This document shows positions 9,547 through 19,457 of a stretch of DNA of 64,000 nucleotides, one piece after another. Under the pieces are notes generated by a model. That model worked only from the letters and a program-made list of their open reading frames with translations. It made no database searches and was not told the DNA's origin. Origin of the DNA: Serripes groenlandicus (lineage: Eukaryota > Mollusca > Bivalvia > Cardiida > Cardiidae). The stretch lies in assembly GCA_031761405.1 (NCBI GenBank), contig JASEVX010000114.1, forward strand, positions 554,098 to 618,097, given 5' to 3'. A program made the translations under genes and the position numbers. Each line of letters begins with the position of its first letter. Within the stretch, counting starts at the first letter, position 1.

Positions 9547-12439
9547 TAAAACGGCGAAGAGAACATATACAAGCAAACACCAAATTTTACCAAAGGCTTA
9601 ATGTATCATCTTTAGAAGAAGAAATGAAACATTGTGGAACAGCTTTGCATTTTTTTCAATTAAAGAGGCTAAAGCATGAAGGAAATGGTTGTGCTGATGA
9701 TATAACTGTACCTTTTAGAATGTTATTGATCAATCACATGTTACTGGGTTGTAAATATACACCACGATCCTTTTACTCTTGGAGTATAATACTCCTTAGT
9801 ACAGATATCTGCTTTGAACTCGGTGCTCCAGGAAAACCATCGTTAGCGTAATTAACATACGTGTGAACAAATGCCAGACTACGGGTTTATGCTAAGGATA
9901 CGAATGGATATTGCATGTACAATGCGTTTATTCAGTAATAAGAGCCTCTGGCCCTTCATACAAATTTACATATGCATAATAAGTTCATATGCGTCATATC
10001 ACAGTGAAGGGATTAAAATATAGAAAGGGTTCTGTATTCGATTATAAGCAACACACATTTATTAAACCAACCCTATGATATGCGTCATATCACCGTGAAG
10101 GGATTCAAATATAGAAAAGGTTCTGTATACGATTATAAGCAACACACATTTATTAAACCAACCCTATCATATGCGTCATATCACCGTGAAGGGATTCAAA
10201 TATAGAAAAGGTTCTGTATGCGATTATAAGCAACACACATTTATTAAACCAGCCCTATCTGACTAATTTGCGAACATTGTGGAACCAGATTAGACTGCCT
10301 GGATGCGCGGACTGATATATATATTCACTGATCGCAAATTGCCTACGGTTGGTATTCGCGGAGCGTTGTCCAATTGTGTAAAGTAGTGCCTGTTCAGTTA
10401 GTAACGACGAGTGTTACTTGTATCAATCAAGGGGTCGTGAGCTCGATCACCGGCTAGGTCATTGTTTCTTTTTAGTGATTGACAAATTAAAAGTATTTGC
10501 GAAAGTCATCATTCTTACTCCACTAATCGGCTAAAACTAATCTATGTGGGAAGTTTGCCAACGTCCAGGGAAGAATGTAATGCGGAGTCCTGGTGCGACA
10601 AAGACGGGATATATATAAGTAAGGTGAACAAAATTCTGTTAAAGGCGGTGTAATTTAGTCACAATGTTAATAGGCATAAGCTTTATGTCAAGTTTAATTT
10701 CAGCCCAGATAACCTAGTTATCTCGAGCGTAGGCATATGTTTGCATAAAGTCGTCTGCTGCATATTTCTTGCATGTTGGTTAGGGCTACATTGTAAAAGT
10801 TCAGCACTTTTGTTCCGTGATGTTCTCAAACTCTGACTGCTGTATAAATACAGAAAACAATTAAAGTATGTTTACCATCTGGTCAAAATGTAGTTACATC
10901 TATGTATCTGTAATGTCTTTAATTCAGATGAATTTAAATATGTTGGCAGCTTTGAATAAGACATACTTGACTGAAATCCATGGATCGTGATAGTGAAAAC
11001 CTGTCGGTAACTCAAGAAGGTTATCAGTTACAATATGAACATGATATTTGAAACATAACATTGATCATATTAAGCAATTTAGATTTTGCTACACTATTTT
11101 CCACTTCATTCAATATTTATACTTTCACTTATAGAGATCTTCCATATTTTTGGTTACAGGTTTTCAAATTCCACTGCTGCATATTTGCTGTATGCGGGAA
11201 AGGGCTACATTATGATAGTACCTTATTTTGTTCCAAACTCTGGTTGCTATAGATGTATATAAATATGTCTCTAGGGCAGGATTTATTAATATGCGGTTAT
11301 TAAAGTCTTTTTCGATACAGAAAACAATCAAATTATGCTTACCATATGTTCAAAATCCATATATCAGTAGTGTCTTTCATCTAGATGAATTTAAACATTT
11401 TGGTAGATTTGAATCAAATACCCTCGACTGAAATGAAAAGTCCATGGATCTTGATAGTGAAAACCTGTCTGTAACTCAGCAAGGTTATCAGTTACAAACA
11501 GAATATGATATTTGAAACATAACGTGATCTCTGCTGCTATCGACAGCACCATAGTCCGTTATACATGTATATGTAATAAAAAGCGTTTATAATTAATTTC
11601 AAATTACTGTATACTCAAATAATAGTTAAACGGCAAGAAACGTTATTCGTTGATTTAAATGATAGTGTTCACCTTGTGCTCAGCAGGCAGCCCCTTTCTC
11701 TATCCTTATCAATATAGAAATATATATATATATGTCATTGTAACAACAGTTAATCATGAGTTATAATGTCCAATTAAAGATTGCACTGAGAGTTATTTTA
11801 ACACATAAATAAAAATCAATAAATGCCGTTTAAATGTAAGTTCAATAAATATATTTTCAATCTATTTACAATAAATATCATTTAAATATAGTTTTAACAA
11901 ATATCATTTTAATCTTATTTTAATGAATATAATTCAAATATTATTGCAATGAATATCATTTAGATATAATTTCAACTTATACTATTTAAATCACAGGTAA
12001 TGATCATTAGATGTTTTATTAGTTTTTTTATACGTCGAAAGAATAAATCTAGAATTTCCCAACGCGTGTTATGCTTCTGTAGAATGCTTTTTTTTAAAGT
12101 AATGAATTTATTATGAAAAAATGAAGAAAATAAACATAATTCAAGTGCAGTTTCCCAATTCTTCACATTCATGCTTTCAATTTTTGCAGTTTTTCTATTT
12201 CTTCTCTCTTTTAACACTTTTCCATAGACGTAGAATCTCTAGCAAACGACTTCAAAATGGTATAAGCAACATGAAAACAAATCACTAATTCAAAGTAAGT
12301 TGTTTTCAAAAGCATTGAAACAAAGGGATAAAAGGAGAAATTTTTCATTTCTAGCGCGTTCTAGTCTTGCCACATTGTTTCAAAGCCTGTCGTCTGCAAA
12401 TGGATCAAAATGTGTTTGCATATGGGCAATGGTTAACTG
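9547..12439 (+). repeat. Repeat family A, copy A2
   Basis: The copy contains the AAGAAGAAATGAAACATTGTGG block (9610 onward), three 91-bp minisatellite units (about 9990-10255), the tRNA-like block (about 10376-10460), the GAAAACCTGTC segment (twice, near 10995 and 11460), CGACAGCACCATAGTCC at 11543-11560, and the AT-rich tail. At 11540-11560 it provides the empty site for the EnSpm-like insertion in A1, and near 11757 the empty site for the SINE. Open frames in it are not supported as genes. Confidence 0.85.
9990..10258 (+). repeat. 91-bp minisatellite, three units
   Basis: Each unit reads from TCATATGCGTCATATCAC through GGTTCTGTATGCGATTATAA to ACACATTTATTAAACCA. The number of units differs between the family A copies: one in A1, three here, about two in A3 and five in A4. 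Confidence 0.9.
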
Positions 12440-12669
12440 TTAACCCTTTCCCTCATATAGACGCGTTCTAACGCCTCTACAGAAGACAGCTTTTTGAAAA
12501 CATATTGACAAAAGACGAAATTGCTCAAAACGAGCAATTTCTCCTTTTGCCACAATGTTTACAACTTTTAGTCATAGGATATCCATTAAATCATAGAGAT
12601 TTTTGATTTTTTGACAAAATATGTTCAAAGTCGTCTGCTGCAGAATTGTCGAATGAGGGAAAGGGTTAA
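12440..12669. mobile_element. TTAA-type MITE, best complete copy
   Basis: TTAACCCTTTCCCTCATA at the left and GAGGGAAAGGGTTAA at the right form inverted ends, each including TTAA. Further inverted pairs follow inward (CTCTACAGAAGAC with GTCTGCTGCAGAA, and TTTTTGAAAACATAT with ATATGTTCAAAG). A central AAATTGCTC-AAAACG-AGCAATTT hairpin lies off centre. TTAA targets with CCCT-type ends suggest piggyBac-like mobilisation. This is inferred from the ends only, as no transposase is present. Confidence 0.85.
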
Positions 12670-12840
12670 CATGAAAACAGCGCTGACCCTTCTAAAGCGT
12701 ACGACTCTGAGAACTTATTTTGAAAAGGATGAACTACTCAAAACCAGCAATTTCTCATTGTCCCACGATGTTTACAACTCAATTTCAAAATCATTCTTCC
12801 TAAAAAAGTACAATTCAATAAAACTTTCAAATATCACATA

Positions 12841-13100
12841 TTAACCGTTCCGCGAAAAAAACACATTATGGCCTCTGCGTTATGTATCGACCCAGATAAG
12901 CCCGGGCAGTCCGAGCAGACTGATCCGGGCTGATACATTCCGTCTCATGTGGATAGAGGTATAGCGTAACGATTCCTGAAACAGAAAATCCACAGGAGGC
13001 GAAAAGTGCATATCCGGGTAAGCCTGCGCGGCATACTTAGACTGATCCGGGTCGATACGTTACATAGTCCACAATGTTGGGTTTCTCGCGGGACGGCTTA
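12841..13100. mobile_element. TA-type MITE, slightly decayed
   Basis: It has the same body as 8574-8821. The left end has drifted to TTAACCGTTCCGCGA, and the right end, TCTCGCGGGACGGCTTA, is nearly intact. Confidence 0.8.
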
Positions 13101-13168
13101 TATGTTGATTTTAACAGATGCAAAAATTGCAAAAGTCTACTCATATATTGACTCTTAACGGTTTTAAC

Positions 13169-14807
13169 TAGGGACTGGACCGAGTACGCGAGTACCCGGG
13201 TACTCGGTCGGACGTCCGAGTACCGGTTATCAAAATAGGTATTCGAGTACTCGATTATTTATTTTCCATTTTTCTATCTTTCATCTGATATACGTATGTT
13301 AAAGTAAATAAAAACTTAAAATGTATTGAATCTCTTTTTCTTATTGAGTTACTAAAGAAGTCGGTAAAACAGCGGTGAAGGTAAATTAAACAAACAGCTA
13401 ACACCTTTTCGTCTGAAGATGGTACTTAATCCATTTTAATTGGCGATTTGATTGCAATCACGAGTCAACTACGAACAATGTGACGACACAGGTAGTCAGC
13501 GATATGAATATAAACCCAAGTCAATTAGCAACCATATGTCAAACATAGAGAGCCGTCGGGTTTTCACACGTCGTAATAGTGTTTTCAATTGTTAACACGT
13601 TTTAATTGGATAGTTGTAAGAAATACACATCAATGCGATTGGATAAGAACTGTTGCAATTGTTTGAGTAATTGTTTGTCAAATCATTAGAAACATCCTTT
13701 ATCATTCGTATCTATTCGAACGAAAGGAAATCAACAAATTTACAACCATGCGTCTTGCTAAATCCGCCGTCTGGAAACATTTCAAGCGCACAGCAGACGA
13801 CAAGTCAGTTAAATGCATGCTATGTAATGCAAATATTACGAACACCGGTTAATTCGAAAACCGAAAGAACAAAAAACATTCAGATTATTGATTTATATTC
13901 CTTATTTTCATTGATGATAAAGATATTCTTTTATTTAATGTATTGTTTATCATTATTGGTATTATCTTCTTTTCACCGTTTGACTTGCTTTATTTTTGCG
14001 ACTTTAAAGAGATATAGGTCACAATACACCAAATAAATTCCTTCTTTGTTTACATGTAAATCAACCAGCTTCAACCCTCGTTTGTCACACTTTCTAAGCA
14101 TTTCCCAGGTGGAACACCATATATCATTGAAAAGAGATACTTCTTACCTTTAAAATAATCCATAGAAAATGTGGGGTCATGTATTATGCAAGAAAGAACT
14201 CGCTCTGTGAAGATAGGGACCGTCCTTTTTACCACAATCCAGCTAGGCATAAAATGGATTTACCCATACTCTACTTTCACTTTCACACAAGGTCAAAATA
14301 CCTAAAATGATCAAATCAAACAGTTCCAGTTCATCCTTCACATATTCACAAAGAATTTACACCCATTGTCACATATCCAATGCAGTCTGGGCCAGATGTA
14401 CAACCATTTCTAGGCAAACAAAGTTTTGTTTACGCACTACTTGGCTGTAGATCAAAGGGGCCCGCGGATGTATTTAGCGTAATTTGACCTATACAGCCGC
14501 ACACAAACGTTTGGATGTTTACGCCAATGCAAAATCTGGATGTATTTGTTGAATTATTTTGTTTTTAAAAAAAAAAAACTAATTTTATTTCAAATATTAA
14601 ATATTAAATGTAGAGGTGAAAACAAACGTATCTTTGCTTTATTTTCTTATAAAAACAATTCAAATTTCGTGCACGAGGACAATACTATTCCGAGAGACGT
14701 TTGACGAACGAATACACAAAATGCGATTTCTTGCGAGTACCCGAGTACTCGATCGGAAGAGTACACGAGTACCCGAGTACTAATATCGGTACTCGTTCCT
14801 ATCCCTA
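13169..14807. mobile_element. hAT-type element, 1.64 kb, non-autonomous
   Basis: The element starts TAGGGACTGGACCGAGTAC and ends with the inverted counterpart GTACTCGTTCCTATCCCTA. The direct repeat GTTTTAAC flanks it at 13161-13168 and 14808-14815. An 8-bp duplication with such ends is the signature of hAT transposition. Multiple GAGTACCCGGGTACTC palindromes lie just inside both ends. The only recognisable coding relic is a BED-type zinc finger start (13748-13852). It inserted into a reverse-orientation TTAA-type MITE whose right part resumes at 14811. Confidence 0.9.
13748..13852 (+). pseudogene. BED zinc-finger remnant of a hAT transposase
   Basis: The 34-codon frame starts ATGCGTCTTGCTAAATCC and encodes a short segment with KSAVWKHFKR and then KCMLC, followed by a stop. 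The spacing of the aromatic W-F pair and the C-x2-C pair fits the first half of a BED finger, the DNA-binding domain at the N-terminus of many hAT transposases. The His/Cys half and the catalytic RNase H-like domain are absent, so only a DNA-binding stub could be made. Its position, about 580 bases inside the left end, agrees with a deletion derivative of a full hAT element. Confidence 0.6.
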
Positions 14808-14810
14808 GTT

Positions 14811-15040
14811 TTAACCATTCCACGCACTCTCCAAATCTGCAACAGGCGACTTTGAAAACATGTTTACAAACATCGGGAATATGTCTATAAATCAATAAAA
14901 GTATACTCATTGAAAAGAGTTGAAAACAATGTGTCAAAAAGAGAAACCGCTCACTATGAGCAATTCATTCTTTGGTCATTGTTTTCAAAAGTCGATTGCT
15001 GCTCAGAGGCTTCAGAAAGCATTGTACGTTGGAAAGGGAA
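14811..15040. mobile_element. TTAA-type MITE (host of the hAT insertion)
   Basis: It is in reverse orientation, from TTAACCATTCCACGCACTC to GTACGTTGGAAAGGGAA. The hAT target duplication overlaps its left TTAAC, so the MITE is older than the hAT insertion. Confidence 0.75.
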
Positions 15041-15172
15041 CATCATACAATACAATCTAATTGATTTCCAGTCTTCTCTCAAAGATTTTAGATACCATGC
15101 TTTCCACACCTTGTAATTTTCCAAAGTTCGTCACAAATCTGAAATAAAAAGTGTTCGTATCTTATGCAGAGG

Positions 15173-15400
15173 TCTAGCTAAATGACAAACGTGAAGTTCT
15201 ATAATCATTGTTTGATATTCAAACCTGAAGTTGTGGGTACTCAAAAGAATATTCTTCATTACACTGTTCGTTTGAGTAACCTCAATATGGGGTTAGGTTG
15301 GGAAACATTTTACTCCAACTTATTTCAATCTCTATAAAATACATATATATAGAAAATGTACATGAGTTATATCTTAGGTGCGTCAGCTTTAAGTTTAATT
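15173..15400. other. No gene seen
   Basis: This is ordinary AT-rich sequence with a short TATATATAG run near 15347. No repeat relationship to the rest of the window is evident. Confidence 0.4.
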
Positions 15401-15401
15401 A

Positions 15402-15657
15402 TTAGAGGTTTAACGCCGTTTTTCAGTCATATCACGACGGGCATGTCACTTATCCACGTGTTTCCTGGATCGCTCACACCGATACTCCACGCGGCAGTTT
15501 TTCCAAGCAACTGTCTGCTTGGTGAAGACGAATCACGTTTGTCGCATTGACTTTTGTCAAACGTCGGAAGAAATATTTAGCCGAGTTGGGGTTCGAGCTC
15601 ACAATCCCTGGTTCGACAGCCCGTGTTACTACCTACTGAGCTACTTCGGCATGGTAG
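15402..15657 (-). mobile_element. tRNA-derived SINE
   Basis: It has the same body as 7325-7617 (GGTTTAACGCCGTTTTTCAG at the left). A tRNA-like head lies on the minus strand at about 15657-15579, with B box GAGCTCGAACCCC and a drifted A box near TAGCTCAGTAGGTAG. The TCAA-type tail is lost and no clean target duplication is seen, so this copy is older. Confidence 0.8.
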
Positions 15658-15985
15658 TCTGCTTTGAGACATTTAAAGGGATCATGAAATAGCTGGAAAA
15701 CTTTACACTAATTAATAACCAAATAGATACATTCTGAGAAACGTCAAATTGAGTGCTGTAAGCATAATTTCCTTTTCCCATTATGGCAAGACAGTCTGCT
15801 TCAAAACGTTTCTTTTCTAAACTAACTAAATAATTATATACCCCCTCCTGAGATTTATAGTGTGTATCATCTATTGTGTCTCAAGGTATATACATGTAAA
15901 GTAAGGAGTTACATCCCGTTACATTACCGGGTCAGTAACACAAATAATGGCGGCGCCTTTGGTCATATGGTGTGCAGCATTGATC
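15658..15985. other. Mostly unannotated; right part duplicated at 29950-30045
   Basis: From about 15890 (GTAAAGTAAGGAGTTACAT) the sequence matches 29957 onward, including CCGGGTCAGTAACACAAATA. No open frame with a domain is seen. Confidence 0.5.
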
Positions 15986-15986
15986 C

Positions 15987-16264
15987 ATTGGCGTTTAACG
16001 CCGTTTTAAACAACATTTCATTACATCACGGTGGCCAGTTTACCTGTTTTTTCCTGGCTTTCTCGAAACATTACTTCATTAAAGATTATTCCCAGATAAT
16101 TGACTACCCTCACACATAGACAATTTAGTCCATTGGAGGTAGGCGGTTGACGCTAGTCAAAATAGCTTTTATCAATCATCGGAAAGAAAGACAGATTCGG
16201 GGTTCGAACCCGTGATTCCTGGTTTGTTAGCCCTCATCGTTAACGACTGAGCTATCGCGGTGCG
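15987..16264 (-). mobile_element. tRNA-derived SINE
   Basis: The minus-strand head (16263-16190) has A box ATAGCTCAGTCGTTAACG and a consensus B box, GGGTTCGAACCCC. The central body GGCGTTTAACGCCGTTTT matches the other copies. The duplicate at 30047-30135 retains only the left part of this SINE, so a deletion later removed the head there. Confidence 0.85.
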
Positions 16265-16965
16265 AATATGGTGAAGCAAGCAAAAAGATACTGAGACTAC
16301 TTTTTGTGTGGACACAACCGATTTAACCTTTCAAACTCAGAAAGTAGTTTGCTTCACCCTGTATACTTTGATTCCAAACATGTAGGTGTGTATTGGTCTA
16401 CTGTAGAGTTGTACATTGACCCAATTACTATATAGACATGTACAAGGGATGGGAACCAATCTAGTCGACAGTGTTGGTTCATGCTAGATGTACTTACCTG
16501 TAACCAGACAAATACATGCGTCCACCAATAACCCTTTTTGTAATTGTTTCCTTTTAGTTCTTGACTTCAGCCGTTTTTTATTCATATACCAACACTAGCT
16601 AGGAGACGCCATTTCAAATTTGAAATAAAAGCGTTTTAACGTAGGTTACTTTATTGAAAGAATGTATTGAGTACAGATGAATAATTAACATCTGTGATTC
16701 ACAAGCAAATGCCAAGTGAAAACAGATATATGCGACAATGAAACTTAGTTTGTTTCACTAGGAGCGTAGGTAAGTCTCATCTACGTCCCTGTCTTTTCAT
16801 GAAACAGAGAAATCAATAAATATAATTTAAATTAGAAATACAAGTTTCAAATAAACAAACTGCTTACCAAAATTGGCGCCATTTTCCACGTATAAAAGCT
16901 TGTCTTCACAGCCCAATCGGTGTTCACTGTATGGGGGTTCTAACCTTGTGACAATAGAGGATTAG
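16265..16965 (-). other. Duplicated block with possible start-exon signals on the minus strand
   Basis: The block matches 30136-30693, and both copies end at the same GAGGATTAG. On the minus strand, ATGGCGCCAATTTTG is followed at once by GTAAGC (16882-16862), and TCTGGTTACAG is followed by GTAAGTAC near 16500. Both look like splice donors. On the plus strand TATAAAAG at 16891-16898 could be a TATA box. A small GTGAAGCAA/TTGCTTCAC inverted pair lies at 16271-16360. No downstream exons are identified, so whether a gene exists here is open. Confidence 0.35.
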
Positions 16966-17014
16966 TTTCAAAGATAGCATACTATTAGAAGAATATCTAC
17001 TGAAACTAAATAGA

Positions 17015-17338
17015 CACGACTCTTTAAACATATTGAAGTTTAGATTTGCAAATCATTATTTCCCAATCGAAACTGGAAGATGGAATAATATTGAATATAA
17101 TGATAGAAAATGTATATTTTTTAACTCTAATGAACCCCCAGATGAATACCATTACCTTTTAACATGTCAACATTTTCAAGAAAGAATAAATCACATTAAA
17201 CTATAGTATATTAATGCACCTAACAGCTATAAATTCAAAGCATTGCTTAAGGACTATGTCATGGCTGAAATTAGAACATGGGTGGGTGGGGTATATAAGG
17301 TAAAATTGTCAAAACATAGAGAACCGTGGGCCATGTAA
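17015..17338 (+). pseudogene. 3' end of a non-LTR retrotransposon reading frame
   Basis: The reading frame contains KFRFANHYFPIETGRW, then a basic stretch and C-I-F-F-N, then DEYHYLLTCQHFQERI. An in-frame TAG follows at 17204, and the frame stays open to TAA at 17336. The pattern (FR-NH-PIETGRW, then C-x-x-C-like, then DEYHYL-C-F) is the C-terminal part seen after the reverse transcriptase domain in many LINEs, where E-H-L-C forms a degenerate zinc-binding region. The endonuclease and RT are absent. The last 92 bases of the frame lie inside the left arm of the fold-back, so the fold-back arms derive from this LINE's 3' end. Confidence 0.65.
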
Positions 17339-18503
17339 ATATTATAACCTGGTCAGATAAGCTTTTTGAAATGTATCTGAATGAAAGACAATAATTGTAA
17401 GGATTAGGTTGGTAATTTATAGGCAAATTAAGTGACCATTTTTCGGCTCAGCTTTGCGCATTGTCAAGTTACCTAATATATGAATAAATACCTGTAAAAG
17501 TTAGGTAAAGTATCCTTGTAGATGCAACGAGCCTTCAATTTTCAAGTACATGCATACATCCAGTGCAAATAACTTAAAACCACAGTGGTGTTAATCAAAA
17601 ATAAAATTTCCTATTGTGTGTAATCACAAAAATATAATACCTATTTAAAGGTTGGGTGTCCAATACAAACCATGGTGAGATAAAATTGACATGACTGTTA
17701 TAAAAACACTCTCAGTTCATTAAGCCATATATACACAATACATATGTTTATCTAGTGCTTTTAAAAGTAGTATAAAACTGTTGTTATGGAGAATGGATTA
17801 TTTTAAGTTACGTTACAAAAAAATAACATTATCTTATTTCATAATAGTGAAGATCCTGATCAGTATGCACATATACAGTATGATCAGGGTCTTCACTGTT
17901 AGAACATAAGAGAATGTTAGTTTTCTGTGACATACCTGAAATCATCTATATCACATAAACAGCATAATTGTATGTTGCTTTAGCACTAGATAAACATATT
18001 TATTGTGTATCTGTGCCTCAATGAACTGAGTGTGTTTATATAATAGTTGACTTGTGTACATTTTATCCCCCAATGTTTGTATTGGGGACGCCCAACCTTT
18101 AAATATGTATTATTTAGTTAATTTAGTAAACACACCATAACAATATTTTTTTGATTAACACATCCATGTTTGTAAAAGATTTACACAGGATGCATGCATG
18201 AATTTGAAAATCGAAGGCTCGTTGCATCTACAAGGATACTTTACCTAACTATTACAGGTATTTATTTATATATTAGGAAACTTAACAATGTGCAAAGCTG
18301 AGCCGAAAAATGGTCACTTAATTTGCCTATAAATTACCAACCTTATCCTTTCAATTATTTTCTTTCATTCAGATACATTTCAAAATACTTATCTGACCAG
18401 GTTATAATAGTTACATGGCCCACGGTTCTCTATGTTTTGACAATTTTACCTTATATACCCCACCCACTCATTTTCTAATTTCAGCCATGACATAGTCCTT
18501 AAA
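17247..18503. repeat. Long fold-back (inverted repeat), ~1.26 kb
   Basis: The left arm (about 17247-17770) and right arm (about 17985-18503) are reverse complements with small indels. They pair from TTAAGGACTATGTCATGG at the outside to CTAGATAAACATAT-like sequence inside. The centre holds a further, nearly perfect hairpin: GTGAAGATCCTGATCA pairs with TGATCAGGGTCTTCAC (17848-17899). A read-through RNA would form a hairpin of several hundred base pairs. A second copy lies at 38056-39260 with the outer part of its left arm missing. Confidence 0.9.
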
Positions 18504-19455
18504 ACAACAGCATATATCCAACTAACTAACTTAAGAAAATTCATAAAGATTCTCCTAGATGAAAGTAATACAAAATATAGGAACATGTGATATACTACCT
18601 ATAGCATTTATTTGTACAAAAAAAAAGGCAAAAAAAAGAAAATTGTAAAAGTTATGTATCAAATAATACATATTACTGAAAATGCAGTATTCATTGTTTA
18701 ATTACATTTCATGTTGCAAAGTGAAATGTTAACAGTATGTTTCTGAAACAAAATGTAATATAGATGGACATGAATCATCTTGATAAATCCAGTAATATGA
18801 AATGAATTGTCCAATGATGTTTTACATTTCGTTTCGGTAAAGCACCAAAGTGGCAAACACATAAATAATTATAATATCACGCAGGTAGTCAAAATTCGGG
18901 CAAAATTACAATTATCAACTTACCTCGTTGTGATTGGTTATTAAATCCGATAAGAAATTGCGAATGAAAGCGAAGTGAATCAACAATAATCAAATGAATG
19001 AATGTACACTTATACAACAACTTTAAATCAATGAGAATTTTCACACTGTATCGCTGCAGTAAACTGTAAAAACTCATGTATTTATCGTGGAAGTCATGCC
19101 GAACACGTGCGAGATACTATGTATAGGATAAACCCTTAATAATATAAAACTAGCATTAACAGTTAAATTTACATATACCATTGAATGAAATAGTTCTCTA
19201 CTGTCAACCAATATTTTAAACTCATTAATGCAATAAAACCGTTATTTTGTCCAGGAAACAGTTTCATTCGAGTGTTCTGTTTACTATGTATTAGGATTGA
19301 ACAATTACTAATTGATATTTTCCCAAATAATTCAAACAAATAGCAATTTCCCCTTTGGCCACAACGTTTTCAAAAGTCGTCTGCTGCTATTGCGTTAACA
19401 TGCGTCTGCAGGTGGAAAAGGGTTAAAACGGCGAAGAGAACATATAACAGCAAAC
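17293..19455. repeat. Segmental duplication, copy 1 (first half)
   Basis: The segment is almost identical to 38056-40212, with scattered substitutions and a few small indels. It includes the fold-back, the unique spacer 18504-19340 and the MITE fragment. The homology resumes at 21339 after a 1.9-kb insertion that is absent from the other copy. Confidence 0.9.
18889..19077 (-). other. Candidate 5' exon, conserved in both duplicates
   Basis: A 62-codon minus-strand frame is identical in length and encoded sequence at 39650-39838. Inside it, CACAACGAG is followed by GTAAGTTG (about 18925-18915), a strong splice donor, so the true exon may end there. The encoded peptide has no recognised domain. 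Upstream (about 19095) lies CACGTG. The two copies have not had long to diverge, so conservation is weak evidence. A 5' untranslated exon or chance are both possible. Confidence 0.3.
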
Positions 19456-19457
19456 AA

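Noticed and set aside
9426..9851. 141-codon open frame
   Set aside because: It begins inside a MITE hairpin and runs through family A sequence. Equivalent frames are broken in copies A3 and A4, and no domain is seen.
13671..14036. 121-codon frame in the hAT element
   Set aside because: It is out of frame with the BED-finger relic and without similarity to transposases. It is considered chance.
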